From NCBI GenBank assembly GCA_938023835.1, contig CALJDF010000078.1:1-33798 (forward strand): a stretch of 33,798 nt of DNA, read 5' to 3'. Shown one piece after another: positions 10,450 through 20,409 of this stretch; the first letter of the stretch is position 1, and each line of letters opens with the position of its first letter. The position numbers and the translations under genes are program-made. Origin of the DNA: an uncultured Alphaproteobacteria bacterium (GTDB lineage Bacteria; Pseudomonadota; Alphaproteobacteria; SHVP01). Below the pieces are notes generated by a model. The model ran no database searches. It saw nothing but the letters and a program-made list of their open reading frames with translations, and was not told where the DNA came from.

Positions 10450-11456
10450 GGGGCCACGAACGTTTGGCGATCAGGGGCGGCGCGCCGCTTTTCTTCCGGC
10501 ACATGGGCATCAAACCAATCGCGTACGTCTTTCAGTAGCGGCGACCGCAAGTCGGTTTCCAGATGGCGCCACACGCGCGGCATCAGCGCGAGATAACCTT
10601 CTTTGTCGTCCCGCAAAAACAAACGCCCAAAGACCCCGAGAATCCGCGTATTGCGCTGCGCTCCCGCCAGCGCATAGGTGTTCCGAAATGCGATCTGTCG
10701 GTCGGACGATTCGCCCTCCAAGTAACGCGCCACCACATGGTCGACGACCGCGGCAGACACATCGCGCCGTGCATCCTCAAGTAAAGACACCACGTCATAA
10801 GCCGCCGGTCCCGCCACCGCGTCTTGGAAATCCAGCAATCCGACACGCTGCAATCCAGCACGTTTCGGCAACCAGATCAGATTTTCCGCGTGATAGTCGA
10901 ACAAGCAAAGGACCGGCGGCTCATCGAACAATGGTCGTAATGCCGCCTGCCAAAAGTCCGCAAAGGTCTTCGTTGCCTGCACCGACAGCGTTTCGCCTAA
11001 CAGCGCCGGCAGCGTCCATTCGACGAACACCAACACCTCCCGTAAGGCGCGGGCTGCATCGAACGGTGGCACCCCGTCCGGTACGGCATGCCCGTGAAGA
11101 TCGCGCAGTACATCGATTGCCGCATCGTACAAGGGAGTCTCGGTTACACCGGTTTTCAGAGCCACGTTGAAGAGGTCGTCGCCGAGATCTTCGAGCAAAA
11201 GAAACCCTTGGGCGGGGTCGGCCGCAAACACCTCGGGCGCCGAATAGCCAAACCCGCGCAGCGCCGCACCAACATGGAGGAAGGGCGCAACGTCCTCTCG
11301 ATCGGGCGGCGCGTCCATCAAGATGCCTTGACGTCCCTCGGCGAAAACTCGAAAATAGCGCCGAAAAGAAGCATCGCCGCTCAGCGGTTCAATCCTCGGC
11401 CCGGCCCATCCCGCCGCTTCGACAAAGGTTGCAGCCGCCTGGCGACGGGCATTCAT
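10446..11456 (-). CDS. amgK: Aminoglycoside phosphotransferase-family sugar kinase, AmgK-like (N-acetylmuramate/N-acetylglucosamine kinase)
   Basis: MNARRQAAATFVEAAGWAGPRIEPLSGDASFRRYFRV...GFLLLEDLGDDLF...LCLFDYHAENLIW...VGLLDFQDAVAGPAAYDVVSLLEDAR. Overlaps murU and tsaE by 4 nt each. Confidence 0.85.
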   Translation of the reverse strand: MNARRQAAATFVEAAGWAGPRIEPLSGDASFRRYFRVFAEGRQGILMDAPPDREDVAPFLHVGAALRGFGYSAPEVFAADPAQGFLLLEDLGDDLFNVALKTGVTETPLYDAAIDVLRDLHGHAVPDGVPPFDAARALREVLVFVEWTLPALLGETLSVQATKTFADFWQAALRPLFDEPPVLCLFDYHAENLIWLPKRAGLQRVGLLDFQDAVAGPAAYDVVSLLEDARRDVSAAVVDHVVARYLEGESSDRQIAFRNTYALAGAQRNTRILGVFGRLFLRDDKEGYLALMPRVWRHLETDLRSPLLKDVRDWFDAHVPEEKRRAAPDRQTFVAP

Positions 11457-11911
11457 GCCGGCCACCGCCACGTTGCGACCCGGTCGGCACAAGCCCCCAG
11501 TCCACAAACTTCGGCAATCCGTCCGGTGCCATCGTATTTCAGCGCGATGTCGATTCGATCCACCGGCAGCAACGACCCCATGCGCTCGGACCACTCGACC
11601 AGAGCGATCCCTTCAGCAAGCGCGTCCTCCAAGCCAAGCTCCCAGATTTCCTCGGGGGCGCCAATTCGATAGAGATCGAAGTGCCAAATCGTTATCTGCG
11701 GAAAGGCGTAGACCAGAACCAGATTGAAGGTGGGACTGGCCACCTCTTCATCGGGTCGATCGCCCAGCTTGCGAATGATCTGCCGCGCTAGGGCCGTCTT
11801 TCCAACGCCAAGATCACCGTGTAATGCGACCAGATCGCCTTTGCGCAAATGCCGGCCAAGATACGCGGCAAATGTTTCGGTGGCGGCAAGGTCGGCGAGG
11901 CGGACGTGCAT
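11453..11911 (-). CDS. tsaE: tRNA threonylcarbamoyladenosine biosynthesis ATPase TsaE
   Basis: 152 aa. LVALHGDLGVGKTALARQIIRKLG, VASPTFNLVLVY, IWHFDLYRI. Confidence 0.93.
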   Translation of the reverse strand: MHVRLADLAATETFAAYLGRHLRKGDLVALHGDLGVGKTALARQIIRKLGDRPDEEVASPTFNLVLVYAFPQITIWHFDLYRIGAPEEIWELGLEDALAEGIALVEWSERMGSLLPVDRIDIALKYDGTGRIAEVCGLGACADRVATWRWPA

Positions 11912-11983
11912 GGCGCAACTCCCCTCGTTCAGCGGCGGCGCGACGCCGTTCGGTTAAGCCCGGCTGGAGTTCGGGTACCGAGG

Positions 11984-13603
11984 TTAGGCCGCGGCGCGCG
12001 GCGCGGCGGCGCGGACGTCATCCTCGACATACTGCTCAAACTGAACAAAGTTCTGTTCAAAACGACCCACCAGATTTGCGGCCGTTTTTTCGTACGCACT
12101 CTTGTCGGACCACGTGTTGTAGGGGTTCAGCACCTCGGTCGGCACGCCCTGACAGGCCTGCGGCACGCTCAAACCGAAGTGCGGATCAATATCGAACGTC
12201 ACCGAATCCAAACCACCGTGAAGCGCGGCGTTGAGGAGAGCGCGCGTGTATTTGATCGACATCCGTTCGCCGACACCGTAGGCGCCACCGGTCCAGCCGG
12301 TATTGACCAACCAGCACCGCACATTTTGCGTCGCGATTTTCTCGCCCAGGAGACTTGCGTAAACCGAAGGGTGCCGCGGCATGAACGGCGCCCCGAAACA
12401 GGTCGAGAACGTTGCCTCGGGTTCATTGCCAAGGCCCTTCTCGGTCCCCGCCACTTTGGCGGTGTAGCCCGACAAGAAATGGTACATCGCTTGCTCAGGC
12501 GTCAGCCGGGAGATCGGTGGCAGCACACCGAACGCATCGGCCGTCAACATGATGACGTTGCGCGGTTGGCTGGCGGTCCCGGTGTCGATCGTGTTGGGGA
12601 TAAACTCAATCGGATACGACGCGCGCGTGTTCTCGGTATGCTGCGCGCTATTCAGGTCGAGCGTGCGCGCCGCCTCATCGAAGACGACATTCTCGAGGAC
12701 CGTCCCGAACCGACTGGTCGTCGCGTGAATCTCGGGTTCGGCTTCAGCGCTAAGCCGAATGACCTTGGCGTAACACCCGCCCTCGAAATTGAACAATCCA
12801 TCATCGCTCCAACCGTGCTCATCGTCGCCGACGAGACGACGATTGGGGTCGGCAGACAACGTTGTCTTTCCTGTGCCGGAGAGTCCAAAAAAGACGGCTG
12901 AGTCACCTTGCGCGCCGACATTGACCGAACAATGCATCGGCAGCACACGTTGTTCCGGCAGCAAGTAGTTCAAAATCGAGAAGACCGATTTCTTGATTTC
13001 GCCGGCATACGACGTGCCGCCGATCAACACCGTTTTGTCGGCGAAATTGACCACGATGAAAGTGCCGCTCCGGGTTCCGTAGATGGCGGGATCGGCTTCG
13101 AATCCCGGCGCTTGAATGATGGTGAATTCGGGCGCGAACGACGCCAATTCGGCGGCGGTTGGCGCAATAAACATGTTTTGTGCGAACAGATTATGCCACG
13201 CGGTTTCGGTCACCACGCGGACGCCGAGGCGATACTGCGAATCGGCGCCGGCCCAACAATCTTGAACGAAAAGATCGCGGCCTTGGAGATACGCCATCAT
13301 GCGATGACGCAGAGCGGTGTAGTGGGCGACATCGATATCTTGGTTGACCGTACCCCACCAAATGTTCGCCTCGTTGTCGGACTCACGAACGATGAACTTG
13401 TCCTTGGCCGAACGTCCGGTGTGAACCCCCGTCAAGACGACCAGGGCGCCGCCGTCCGCGAGCTTGCCTTCGCCACGGCGAATGGCTTCTTCATAAAGCC
13501 GGGGTGCGGCCAGGTTCCATTTAACCGATCCGGTGTTGTGAATTCCGATGTCGTCAAGGCTGCGCACCCAGACCTCCTGCGCCTTCACCAATGCGGTGGT
13601 CAA
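11984..13603 (-). CDS. pckA: Phosphoenolpyruvate carboxykinase (ATP)
   Basis: 539 aa. [50 protein letters not shown]. Confidence 0.97.
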   Translation of the reverse strand: MTTALVKAQEVWVRSLDDIGIHNTGSVKWNLAAPRLYEEAIRRGEGKLADGGALVVLTGVHTGRSAKDKFIVRESDNEANIWWGTVNQDIDVAHYTALRHRMMAYLQGRDLFVQDCWAGADSQYRLGVRVVTETAWHNLFAQNMFIAPTAAELASFAPEFTIIQAPGFEADPAIYGTRSGTFIVVNFADKTVLIGGTSYAGEIKKSVFSILNYLLPEQRVLPMHCSVNVGAQGDSAVFFGLSGTGKTTLSADPNRRLVGDDEHGWSDDGLFNFEGGCYAKVIRLSAEAEPEIHATTSRFGTVLENVVFDEAARTLDLNSAQHTENTRASYPIEFIPNTIDTGTASQPRNVIMLTADAFGVLPPISRLTPEQAMYHFLSGYTAKVAGTEKGLGNEPEATFSTCFGAPFMPRHPSVYASLLGEKIATQNVRCWLVNTGWTGGAYGVGERMSIKYTRALLNAALHGGLDSVTFDIDPHFGLSVPQACQGVPTEVLNPYNTWSDKSAYEKTAANLVGRFEQNFVQFEQYVEDDVRAAAPRAAA

Positions 13604-13670
13604 ACCTAGATAGCCGCCGAATCCCGCGCAACAGCTTAGGCGCGCCGCCGAAGCAATAGTTGGGGATAAA

Positions 13671-14399
13671 TCAGTCGAGTGCGACTGTCTGGGCCAATTG
13701 AATCATCGCCGCGCGAACCTCTTCTCGCGAGGACGCCACACGTCCGAATTCGACTCGGCGGGTATCAGTCTCCGAACGCAAATCGCACCCCTCGGGATCG
13801 CACCCCGTTGCGCGCCATGGCCCCTGCGAACCGCCGGCCTGACAAGCGAGCGCTTCCACGAGGGCCGGATGGGCCTCGTTTAGATGATCGAGAATGGCCT
13901 CTTCTGCATCGGCTAGATCGCCATGGGGATCCGCTGGTGTCGCGATATCGGCCCAAGAAAGCCAATGAATTGCGCCGAACCCGGCGACTAAATGGACCTT
14001 TACGGGCTCCAGCACAAAGAACGCGAAATCGGCGAAACTGGCATACTCGATCGCTTCTGGATGGCGCGCGAGGTACCGCCGCCGTGCCGCGGCGTCCTCA
14101 GTCTTGACCAAGGTTCCTTGGAGCGTGACCCGGGGGCCGGTCAGCGGACGGGCCAGGCCCTTGGTCGTGTCGACCAGCAGGCTCGCGCGATCGTCGGCCA
14201 GTACATTCTGGGTATGTACCGCCAGTGTCGAGAGAAGAAGGAGCGGCGCGCCATCAAGGCGGGTCGCCACCTGCACCAGCGACACATAGGGAGCGCCGCG
14301 ACCCGCGATGGCGCCTTGCACCAAGGTCCCGAGCGAAGCGGTAAGGGCGCCGCGCACCGTTCGCCGTACGAGCTGAATGGCACCGTTTTCGTCGGCCAC
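13671..14399 (-). CDS. HugZ-family / pyridoxamine 5'-phosphate oxidase-fold protein
   Basis: 242 aa, GTG start. ...[47 protein letters not shown]...[13 protein letters not shown]. Confidence 0.8.
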   Translation of the reverse strand: MADENGAIQLVRRTVRGALTASLGTLVQGAIAGRGAPYVSLVQVATRLDGAPLLLLSTLAVHTQNVLADDRASLLVDTTKGLARPLTGPRVTLQGTLVKTEDAAARRRYLARHPEAIEYASFADFAFFVLEPVKVHLVAGFGAIHWLSWADIATPADPHGDLADAEEAILDHLNEAHPALVEALACQAGGSQGPWRATGCDPEGCDLRSETDTRRVEFGRVASSREEVRAAMIQLAQTVALD

Positions 14400-14462
14400 T
14401 GCGTTGCCTCCTGAACCGCTGAACCGTAATGATTGGCAATACCGCGCTCAAGGGCGCCGCCC

Positions 14463-15836
14463 ATGAGCCGGAAACCCAGGACACCCGTGACCGAACCCAC
14501 CTCCAGCATCGCACAACACCTCTGGCAAACCATTCGGATCGGTTCGCCCGTGGTTGTATCGCGCGCCGGGTTTGTCGGCCTTGTCGTCGTCGATACCGTC
14601 ATGTCGGGGCGCGCAAGCGCCGACGAGCTGGCCTATTTCAGTATTGCAAGCGGGCCACAGCTCTTTCTCATGATGCTCGGCATCGGTCTGCTGCGCGGGG
14701 CGCCGGTCCTCACCGCCCAGGCCTACGGCGCAGGCGACGCACGCCAGATCGGCGTGCTTTGGCGCGTGATTACGCTTCATGGTCTGTTGCTCTCCGCGGT
14801 TCTGATCCCGTTCGCGGTTCTGGGCGAACCCATGCTCGGGCTGCTGGGCCAATCGCCCGAACTTGCCCAAGGTGGCGGCCGGGTAATGATGATCTTCGCC
14901 GTCTCTTTACCGTTCTATTTGGTGTGGGTCGGTGCGGTGAACTTGCTGGAGGGATTGGGCCGAACGATTCCCGCAATGGTTATCACGACGGCGGGCGTGA
15001 TCGCCAATATCGGGGTGAACTGGATTTTCGTCTTCGGTCATTGGGGCGCGCCGGCGATGGGTGCGGAAGGCGCGCAACTTGGCACAACAATCGTGCGCGG
15101 CGTCATGATGGTGATCTTGCTCACCTATATCTTGACGCATCCGAGATTTCGCGCGTTCGCCTTGATCGGCCCATTACGACGTCTCTGGCAACAAGGGAAA
15201 ACGCTGCGCCGACTTGGCTACCCGATGGGGCTGGCGACGGGATTCGAGGCGCTCGCGTTTGCCGCGATGACGATCCTTGCCGGCCTCCTCGGCAAAGCGC
15301 CGCTCGCCGCCTTTCAGACCGCGAACTCTTTGGTCAGCCTCGTCTTCATGATCGCCATCGGGATCGGCGCCGGAACGGCCGTACGCGTCGCCCAAGCCGT
15401 GGGCCGTGGCGATCGTCGGACCGTGATCATATCGGCATGGTCGGGCACCGGTCTCGCCAGTCTCGTCCTCGCCATTATCGGCTTGGTTTTTATCTTCGCC
15501 CCCGAATCGATGGCCCGCCTCTACGTCGGTGAAGACCACATTGTGGCCTTGGCCGCGCCGGTCTTTCAGGTCGCCGGCCTATTGCTGGTCTTTCACGGCG
15601 CCCAGACCGTCTTGATGGCGTCGCTCCGTGGCATCGGTGACGTCTGGATGCCGACCGCCGTTCAGTTTGTGGGCGGTTGGATTCTCATGTTGCCGATCGG
15701 TGCAATCCTCGCGTTTACCGCAGGTTTCGGTGCCCCTGGGCTGATGGGAGGGCTTTTGGCCGGCGGCGTCTTCGTGTCCGCGGCATTAGTGTGGCGGTTC
15801 TCGGCGATGTCACGCCAAGATTTCGTTCGTCTTTAG
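14463..15836 (+). CDS. MATE family efflux transporter
   Basis: Multi-TM protein, GSPVVVSRAGFVGLVVVDTVMSGR...GIGLLRGAPVLTAQAYGAGD. Start is ambiguous between 14433 and 14463. Confidence 0.88.
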   Translation: MSRKPRTPVTEPTSSIAQHLWQTIRIGSPVVVSRAGFVGLVVVDTVMSGRASADELAYFSIASGPQLFLMMLGIGLLRGAPVLTAQAYGAGDARQIGVLWRVITLHGLLLSAVLIPFAVLGEPMLGLLGQSPELAQGGGRVMMIFAVSLPFYLVWVGAVNLLEGLGRTIPAMVITTAGVIANIGVNWIFVFGHWGAPAMGAEGAQLGTTIVRGVMMVILLTYILTHPRFRAFALIGPLRRLWQQGKTLRRLGYPMGLATGFEALAFAAMTILAGLLGKAPLAAFQTANSLVSLVFMIAIGIGAGTAVRVAQAVGRGDRRTVIISAWSGTGLASLVLAIIGLVFIFAPESMARLYVGEDHIVALAAPVFQVAGLLLVFHGAQTVLMASLRGIGDVWMPTAVQFVGGWILMLPIGAILAFTAGFGAPGLMGGLLAGGVFVSAALVWRFSAMSRQDFVRL

Positions 15837-15917
15837 ACGGGCTCATGGTATTTCGCCCCACTAATGCCTAGATTCGGTCACATACAGAACCGCTATATCC
15901 AGGGTTCGGGGACCAGC

Positions 15918-16622
15918 GTGGCCGCAACAATTGCACTAGTCGACGATGATCGACACATCCTTACATCGGTTTCGATTGCCCTCGAAGCAGAGGGCTTCGC
16001 CGTGGACACCTACGCCGACGGCGAAGAGGCACTCGCCGGGCTCAATCGGAAACCGGCAGACCTCGTCATCCTCGACATCAAAATGCCGCGGATGGACGGG
16101 CATGAACTCCTGAGCCGTTTGCGCAAATCCAACGCGACGCCCGCCATTTTCTTGACCTCCAAAGACGACGAAATCGACGAGGTCCTGGGACTGAAAATGG
16201 GCGCCGACGATTACATTCGGAAACCGTTCTCGCAGCGTCTCCTACTGGAGCGGATTCGCGCCGTGCTTCGCCGCGCCGACACCGGACCGACCAAAAACGC
16301 CGACGACCCGGCCGCTGACGACCTCATCACCCGTGGACCGCTTGTCATGGACCCCGCCCGCCACGCTTGTACTTGGCGCGACCAGGAAGTGCGGCTGACG
16401 GTCACCGAGTTTCTCATTCTTCAAGCCTTGGCCAACCGACCGGGCCACGTGAAAAGCCGCGATCAGCTCATGGATGCGGCCTATGACGATCAAATCTACG
16501 TCGACGACCGCACCATCGACAGTCACATCAAACGCCTGCGCAAGAAATTTCGCGACGTGGATGACGACTTCGACTCGATCGAAACGTTGTATGGGCTGGG
16601 CTACCGGTTCCGCGAGAAATAG
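15918..16622 (+). CDS. chvI: OmpR-family response regulator ChvI
   Basis: GTG start giving [27 protein letters not shown]. Receiver [21 protein letters not shown], winged-helix C-terminus. Followed by a histidine kinase and PTS genes. Confidence 0.88.
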   Translation: MAATIALVDDDRHILTSVSIALEAEGFAVDTYADGEEALAGLNRKPADLVILDIKMPRMDGHELLSRLRKSNATPAIFLTSKDDEIDEVLGLKMGADDYIRKPFSQRLLLERIRAVLRRADTGPTKNADDPAADDLITRGPLVMDPARHACTWRDQEVRLTVTEFLILQALANRPGHVKSRDQLMDAAYDDQIYVDDRTIDSHIKRLRKKFRDVDDDFDSIETLYGLGYRFREK

Positions 16623-16627
16623 AGATC

Positions 16628-18328
16628 GTGTCCGCCGATCGATGGAGATCGCGCGCGCGTTCCGACGACCACGAAACCTCGGCGGACGACCAAGACTCGA
16701 GCGCCGCTCAGTTACCCTTCGAAACGCGGACCCGGCGGCGGCTGGGATCGATCACGACAAAGATCCTGGCGCTGAATGTGCTCGCGCTCTTCCTGCTGGG
16801 CGGCGGTCTTCTTTATCTCGATGAGTTTCGCGACGGCCTAATTGACGCCAAGATCGCAGCCTTGCAAACAGAAGGCGAGATCATTGCCGGTGCGTTGGGA
16901 GAAGCCGCGCTAGACGCCAATCCCGAAGCGCCCACGCTCGACCCGATTGCGACTCGACAACTGCTGCGCCGCCTCATCGAACCAACTCAGGAGCGCGCGC
17001 GCGTTTTCGATCAAACCAATGCGTTGATCGCCGACAGCCGAAGTCTTCTCGGTGCCGGGCGCGAGGTACAGTTCGCACCCTTGCCGCCGGTTGAAGCCCT
17101 CTCGCCGCTTGAGAGAGCCTACGAACGTGCTGCCGATGTATGGCGCAAGGCAACAGGTGGCCCGCGCTTGCCGGCCTATGTTGAGCGAAGCACCCAAACC
17201 GCCACCGATTACCAAGAAGTTTTGGGCGCTCTATCCGGTGACGTCGGTGCCGCGCAGCGGGTGCAGAACAACGAAGTCGTGCTTTCGGTAGCGATCCCCG
17301 TTCAGGCGTTCAAAAGAGTCCTCGGTGCCCTGATGCTTACCGCCGACACCGCCGATATCGACGCCAGCGTGCGCGATTTTCGCCTCGCGATCCTCCAGAT
17401 TTCGGGTGTGGCGTTCGCCATTACAGTGACCCTGTCCTTCTACCTCGCGCGAACGATTGCCCGCCCCGTCACATTGCTTGCCGCAGCCGCCGACCGTGTT
17501 CGGGGCATGCCGGGACGCGATATCGAAATACCCGACTTTTCCGACCGCGCCGACGAAATCGGTGGGCTATCGGGTGCGCTCCGCGATATGACGTCGGCGC
17601 TCTACAAACGGTTTGACGCGATCGAGAGCTTCGCCGCGGATGTGGCGCATGAAATCAAGAACCCGCTCACCAGTTTGCGTAGTGCCGTCGAAGCACTCGA
17701 CCTCGCCCGTGATGATGCACAGCGACAACAGCTCCTCGACATCATCAGCGACGATGTCGGGCGGGTTGATCGCTTGCTCAGCGATATTGCCGACGCGTCG
17801 CGGCTGGATGCGGAATTGTCTCGCACCAAGATGGAAGCGGTCGACATCAAACAACTGCTCGAAGCTATCGTCGAGGTGAACAAGACTACGAGCAAACGGG
17901 GCGAGACGTCAGTTGACCTCGTAGTGACCGGTGCCGGTCCGTTTCTGGCGCTGGGGATCGAAGATCGTCTGGGCCAGGTGATGCGCAATATTATCGATAA
18001 CGCCCGCTCCTTCAGCGCAACCGGGTCAAGGATCGCGCTGTCGCTATCGCGTTCGGACTCAGTCTTGCGCATCGTCTGCGAAGACGAGGGACCGGGCTTT
18101 GCCGACGAACACAAAGACCGCGTTTTCGAACGCTTTTACACCCGCCGGCCTGACGGCGAAGCGTTCGGCACCCACTCAGGTCTTGGGCTTAGCATTTCGC
18201 GCCAAATCATCGAGGCGCATCGTGGAAGAATTGGCGCCGACAACCGGCTCACCGAAGACGGAAAGGTGGTCGGTGCACGGGTCACAATCGAGCTGCCGGT
18301 CCTCCATATCACCGTTGACACCTCTTAG
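16628..18328 (+). CDS. chvG: Sensor histidine kinase ChvG
   Basis: 566 aa. Two TM segments with periplasmic domain, HAMP, VAHEIKNPLTSLRSAVEAL, GLGLSISRQIIEAH. Immediately downstream of chvI. Confidence 0.88.
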   Translation: MSADRWRSRARSDDHETSADDQDSSAAQLPFETRTRRRLGSITTKILALNVLALFLLGGGLLYLDEFRDGLIDAKIAALQTEGEIIAGALGEAALDANPEAPTLDPIATRQLLRRLIEPTQERARVFDQTNALIADSRSLLGAGREVQFAPLPPVEALSPLERAYERAADVWRKATGGPRLPAYVERSTQTATDYQEVLGALSGDVGAAQRVQNNEVVLSVAIPVQAFKRVLGALMLTADTADIDASVRDFRLAILQISGVAFAITVTLSFYLARTIARPVTLLAAAADRVRGMPGRDIEIPDFSDRADEIGGLSGALRDMTSALYKRFDAIESFAADVAHEIKNPLTSLRSAVEALDLARDDAQRQQLLDIISDDVGRVDRLLSDIADASRLDAELSRTKMEAVDIKQLLEAIVEVNKTTSKRGETSVDLVVTGAGPFLALGIEDRLGQVMRNIIDNARSFSATGSRIALSLSRSDSVLRIVCEDEGPGFADEHKDRVFERFYTRRPDGEAFGTHSGLGLSISRQIIEAHRGRIGADNRLTEDGKVVGARVTIELPVLHITVDTS

Positions 18329-18352
18329 TGCGGGGCGCACGCTCGCCGCGCG

Positions 18353-18811
18353 ATGATCGTTATCCATGCCACCTGTGTCGATATCGACGGTACTGCGGTC
18401 TTGCTGCGCGGGCCGTCCGCCGCTGGTAAATCCGACCTCGCACTCCGTCTCATCGATTCAGGCGCCAAGCTTGTCGCCGATGATCAAGTACAGCTGACCG
18501 CGGTTCGTGGCGAGCTGATTGCCTCGGCGCCCGCTCAACTCTCTCGCAAGATTGAAGTCCGAGGGCTTGGCATCTTTGACTTGGACGATTCGCAAGTTTC
18601 ACCTCGTGCGCGCGTTACCTTGGTGGCGGACCTTGGTCCCAGTGCCGATGTCGCACGGTTGCCGCATCGCACAACCTGCCGACTCGATGGGATCGACATC
18701 TACCTTGTTGCACTGGCCGCTCTCGAAGCGTCCGCGCCGGCCAAGGTGCGCATGGCGTTGAAATCCTGGAATGCCGCGGGGCGACAAGCCCCCGCCCTAA
18801 ACGATGCCTAA
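18353..18811 (+). CDS. hprK: HPr kinase/phosphorylase (short alphaproteobacterial form)
   Basis: 152 aa. Walker A GPSAAGKSDLALRLID, KLVADDQVQL, KIEVRGLGIFDL. Confidence 0.88.
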   Translation: MIVIHATCVDIDGTAVLLRGPSAAGKSDLALRLIDSGAKLVADDQVQLTAVRGELIASAPAQLSRKIEVRGLGIFDLDDSQVSPRARVTLVADLGPSADVARLPHRTTCRLDGIDIYLVALAALEASAPAKVRMALKSWNAAGRQAPALNDA

Positions 18812-19697
18812 CCCAGAGACAGGCCCGAAGCTGAAGGTTCTTTTAGTTACCGGCGTTTCCGGTGCCGGTCGGTCGACTGCACTCAAGGTCCTTGAAGATC
18901 TCGGCTACGAGGCGATGGACAACATTCCCTTGAACCTCTTGCTGACGTTCCTAACGCCGGAATCGACGGTCCTTACCCGCCACGGCGCGATCGCGGCCGG
19001 AATCGACATTCGAACCCGAGACTTCGATGTCGAACACTTCATGGAACGACTTGCGCCGCTTTCCGCGCGCAAAGACATGCAGGTTTCTCTGCTGTTCATG
19101 GACTGTGACGACGAGGTCTTGTCGCAGCGCTACACCGAAACCCGCCGGCGGCACCCTTTGGCGGAGGACCGCCCGGTGCGAGACGGCATTCGCATGGAAC
19201 GGGACATCATCGGTGCGCTCCGCGACCACGCAGATCTCGTCATCGATACATCCACCATGACCGGCGCGGATGTCCGTCGCTTGCTGGCCGGGCACTACGC
19301 CATCGACGAAGGGCCGGTTCTTACGGCAACGGTCATGTCGTTCTCGTACCGAAAAGGACTACCGCGCGAGGCAGACCTTGTCTTCGACGTGCGTTTCCTG
19401 CGTAATCCGCATTACGTCCCTGAACTCAGACCTTTGTCCGGTATGGATCGCGACGTGGCACGCTACATCGAGGAAGACCCCGCGCTCGACGACATCATGG
19501 GTCGCTTTGACAGCCTTCTGGTCGACTTGCTGCCGCGCTACGCGGCGGAAGGAAAGACCTACCTGACGATTGCCATCGGCTGTACGGGCGGGCAACACCG
19601 ATCCGTCTTCGTTGCCGAGCGTCTTGCCAACGTCCTTGAAGGTGCAGGACTCCCCGTCACCCGGCGTCATCGCGACGTCGACACCACTGGCGGCTGA
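18804..19697 (+). CDS. rapZ: RNase adapter protein RapZ
   Basis: 297 aa. VTGVSGAGRSTALKVLEDLGYEAMDNIPLNLL, FDVRFLRNPHYVPELRPLSG, IGCTGGQHRSVF. Overlaps hprK by 8 nt. Confidence 0.95.
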   Translation: MPNPETGPKLKVLLVTGVSGAGRSTALKVLEDLGYEAMDNIPLNLLLTFLTPESTVLTRHGAIAAGIDIRTRDFDVEHFMERLAPLSARKDMQVSLLFMDCDDEVLSQRYTETRRRHPLAEDRPVRDGIRMERDIIGALRDHADLVIDTSTMTGADVRRLLAGHYAIDEGPVLTATVMSFSYRKGLPREADLVFDVRFLRNPHYVPELRPLSGMDRDVARYIEEDPALDDIMGRFDSLLVDLLPRYAAEGKTYLTIAIGCTGGQHRSVFVAERLANVLEGAGLPVTRRHRDVDTTGG

Positions 19698-19701
19698 CGC
19701 A

Positions 19702-20103
19702 ATGATCGGGGTTGTCATCGTTTCGCAGGGTGCGCTCGGACAAGAGTTTCTGGCCGCCGCCGAACATGTCGTGGGGGTCCAGAGTGAGGTGTGCGCCGTT
19801 TGCCTCGATTGGAACAGCGAAGTCGGTGAATGCGGAAAGCACATTCATCAAGCTGTTGTCGATGTCGATAGCGGCGGGGGCGTGATTATTGTTGCCGACA
19901 TGATGGGCGGCACTCCATGCAATCTGGCCATTGCGGAAATGAGTGGCCCCAATATCGAGGTGATCGCGGGCCTTAATCTGCCGATGCTCCTGAAGCTTTT
20001 GACCTGCCGCGACAATACCGACATTAAGGCCATCGCAGCGGCAGTGGAAGAAACCGGCCGGACTCATATTCGCCGCGCTTCCGCCCCAGTCACCAATGAC
20101 TAA
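19702..20103 (+). CDS. manX: PTS EIIA (mannose/ManX family), with Gln at the expected phospho-His position
   Basis: MIGVVIVSQGALGQEFLAAAEHVVG...ADMMGGTPCNLAIA. Located between rapZ and the HPr gene. Confidence 0.85.
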   Translation: MIGVVIVSQGALGQEFLAAAEHVVGVQSEVCAVCLDWNSEVGECGKHIHQAVVDVDSGGGVIIVADMMGGTPCNLAIAEMSGPNIEVIAGLNLPMLLKLLTCRDNTDIKAIAAAVEETGRTHIRRASAPVTND

Positions 20104-20383
20104 CACCGTCGACTGGATCGTCAAAGACCTTCTGATCACCAACGAACGCGGTCTCCACGCGCGGGCGGCCGCGCGTTTTGTCAAAACGGCGGGGCCCTTC
20201 GCTGCGGAAATCACCGTGTCCAAAGATGGCCACACCGTCCCGGCCCGCTCCATCATGGGGCTGTTGCTCTTGGTCGCGAGCCAGGGTTCCTCGATTTCGG
20301 TCGCCGCCCGCGGCACCGATGCCCAAGACGCGTTGGATACCCTGGCTGCTCTCGTCGCCGCACGGTTCGACGAGGCTAAGTGA
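20096..20383 (+). CDS. ptsH: Phosphocarrier protein HPr
   Basis: 95 aa. ERGLHARAAARFV (His site) and PARSIMGLLLL (Ser site). Confidence 0.92.
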   Translation: MTNTVDWIVKDLLITNERGLHARAAARFVKTAGPFAAEITVSKDGHTVPARSIMGLLLLVASQGSSISVAARGTDAQDALDTLAALVAARFDEAK

Positions 20384-20393
20384 AGATTACGAT

Positions 20394-20409
20394 ATAAAGA
20401 TATCTTTAT
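20394..20409. promoter_or_regulatory. Perfect 16-bp palindrome ATAAAGATATCTTTAT upstream of ahcY; candidate repressor operator (ArsR-family, SahR-like)
   Basis: Exact inverted repeat read from sequence, about 100 bp upstream of the ahcY start, in an AT-rich island. Confidence 0.5.
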
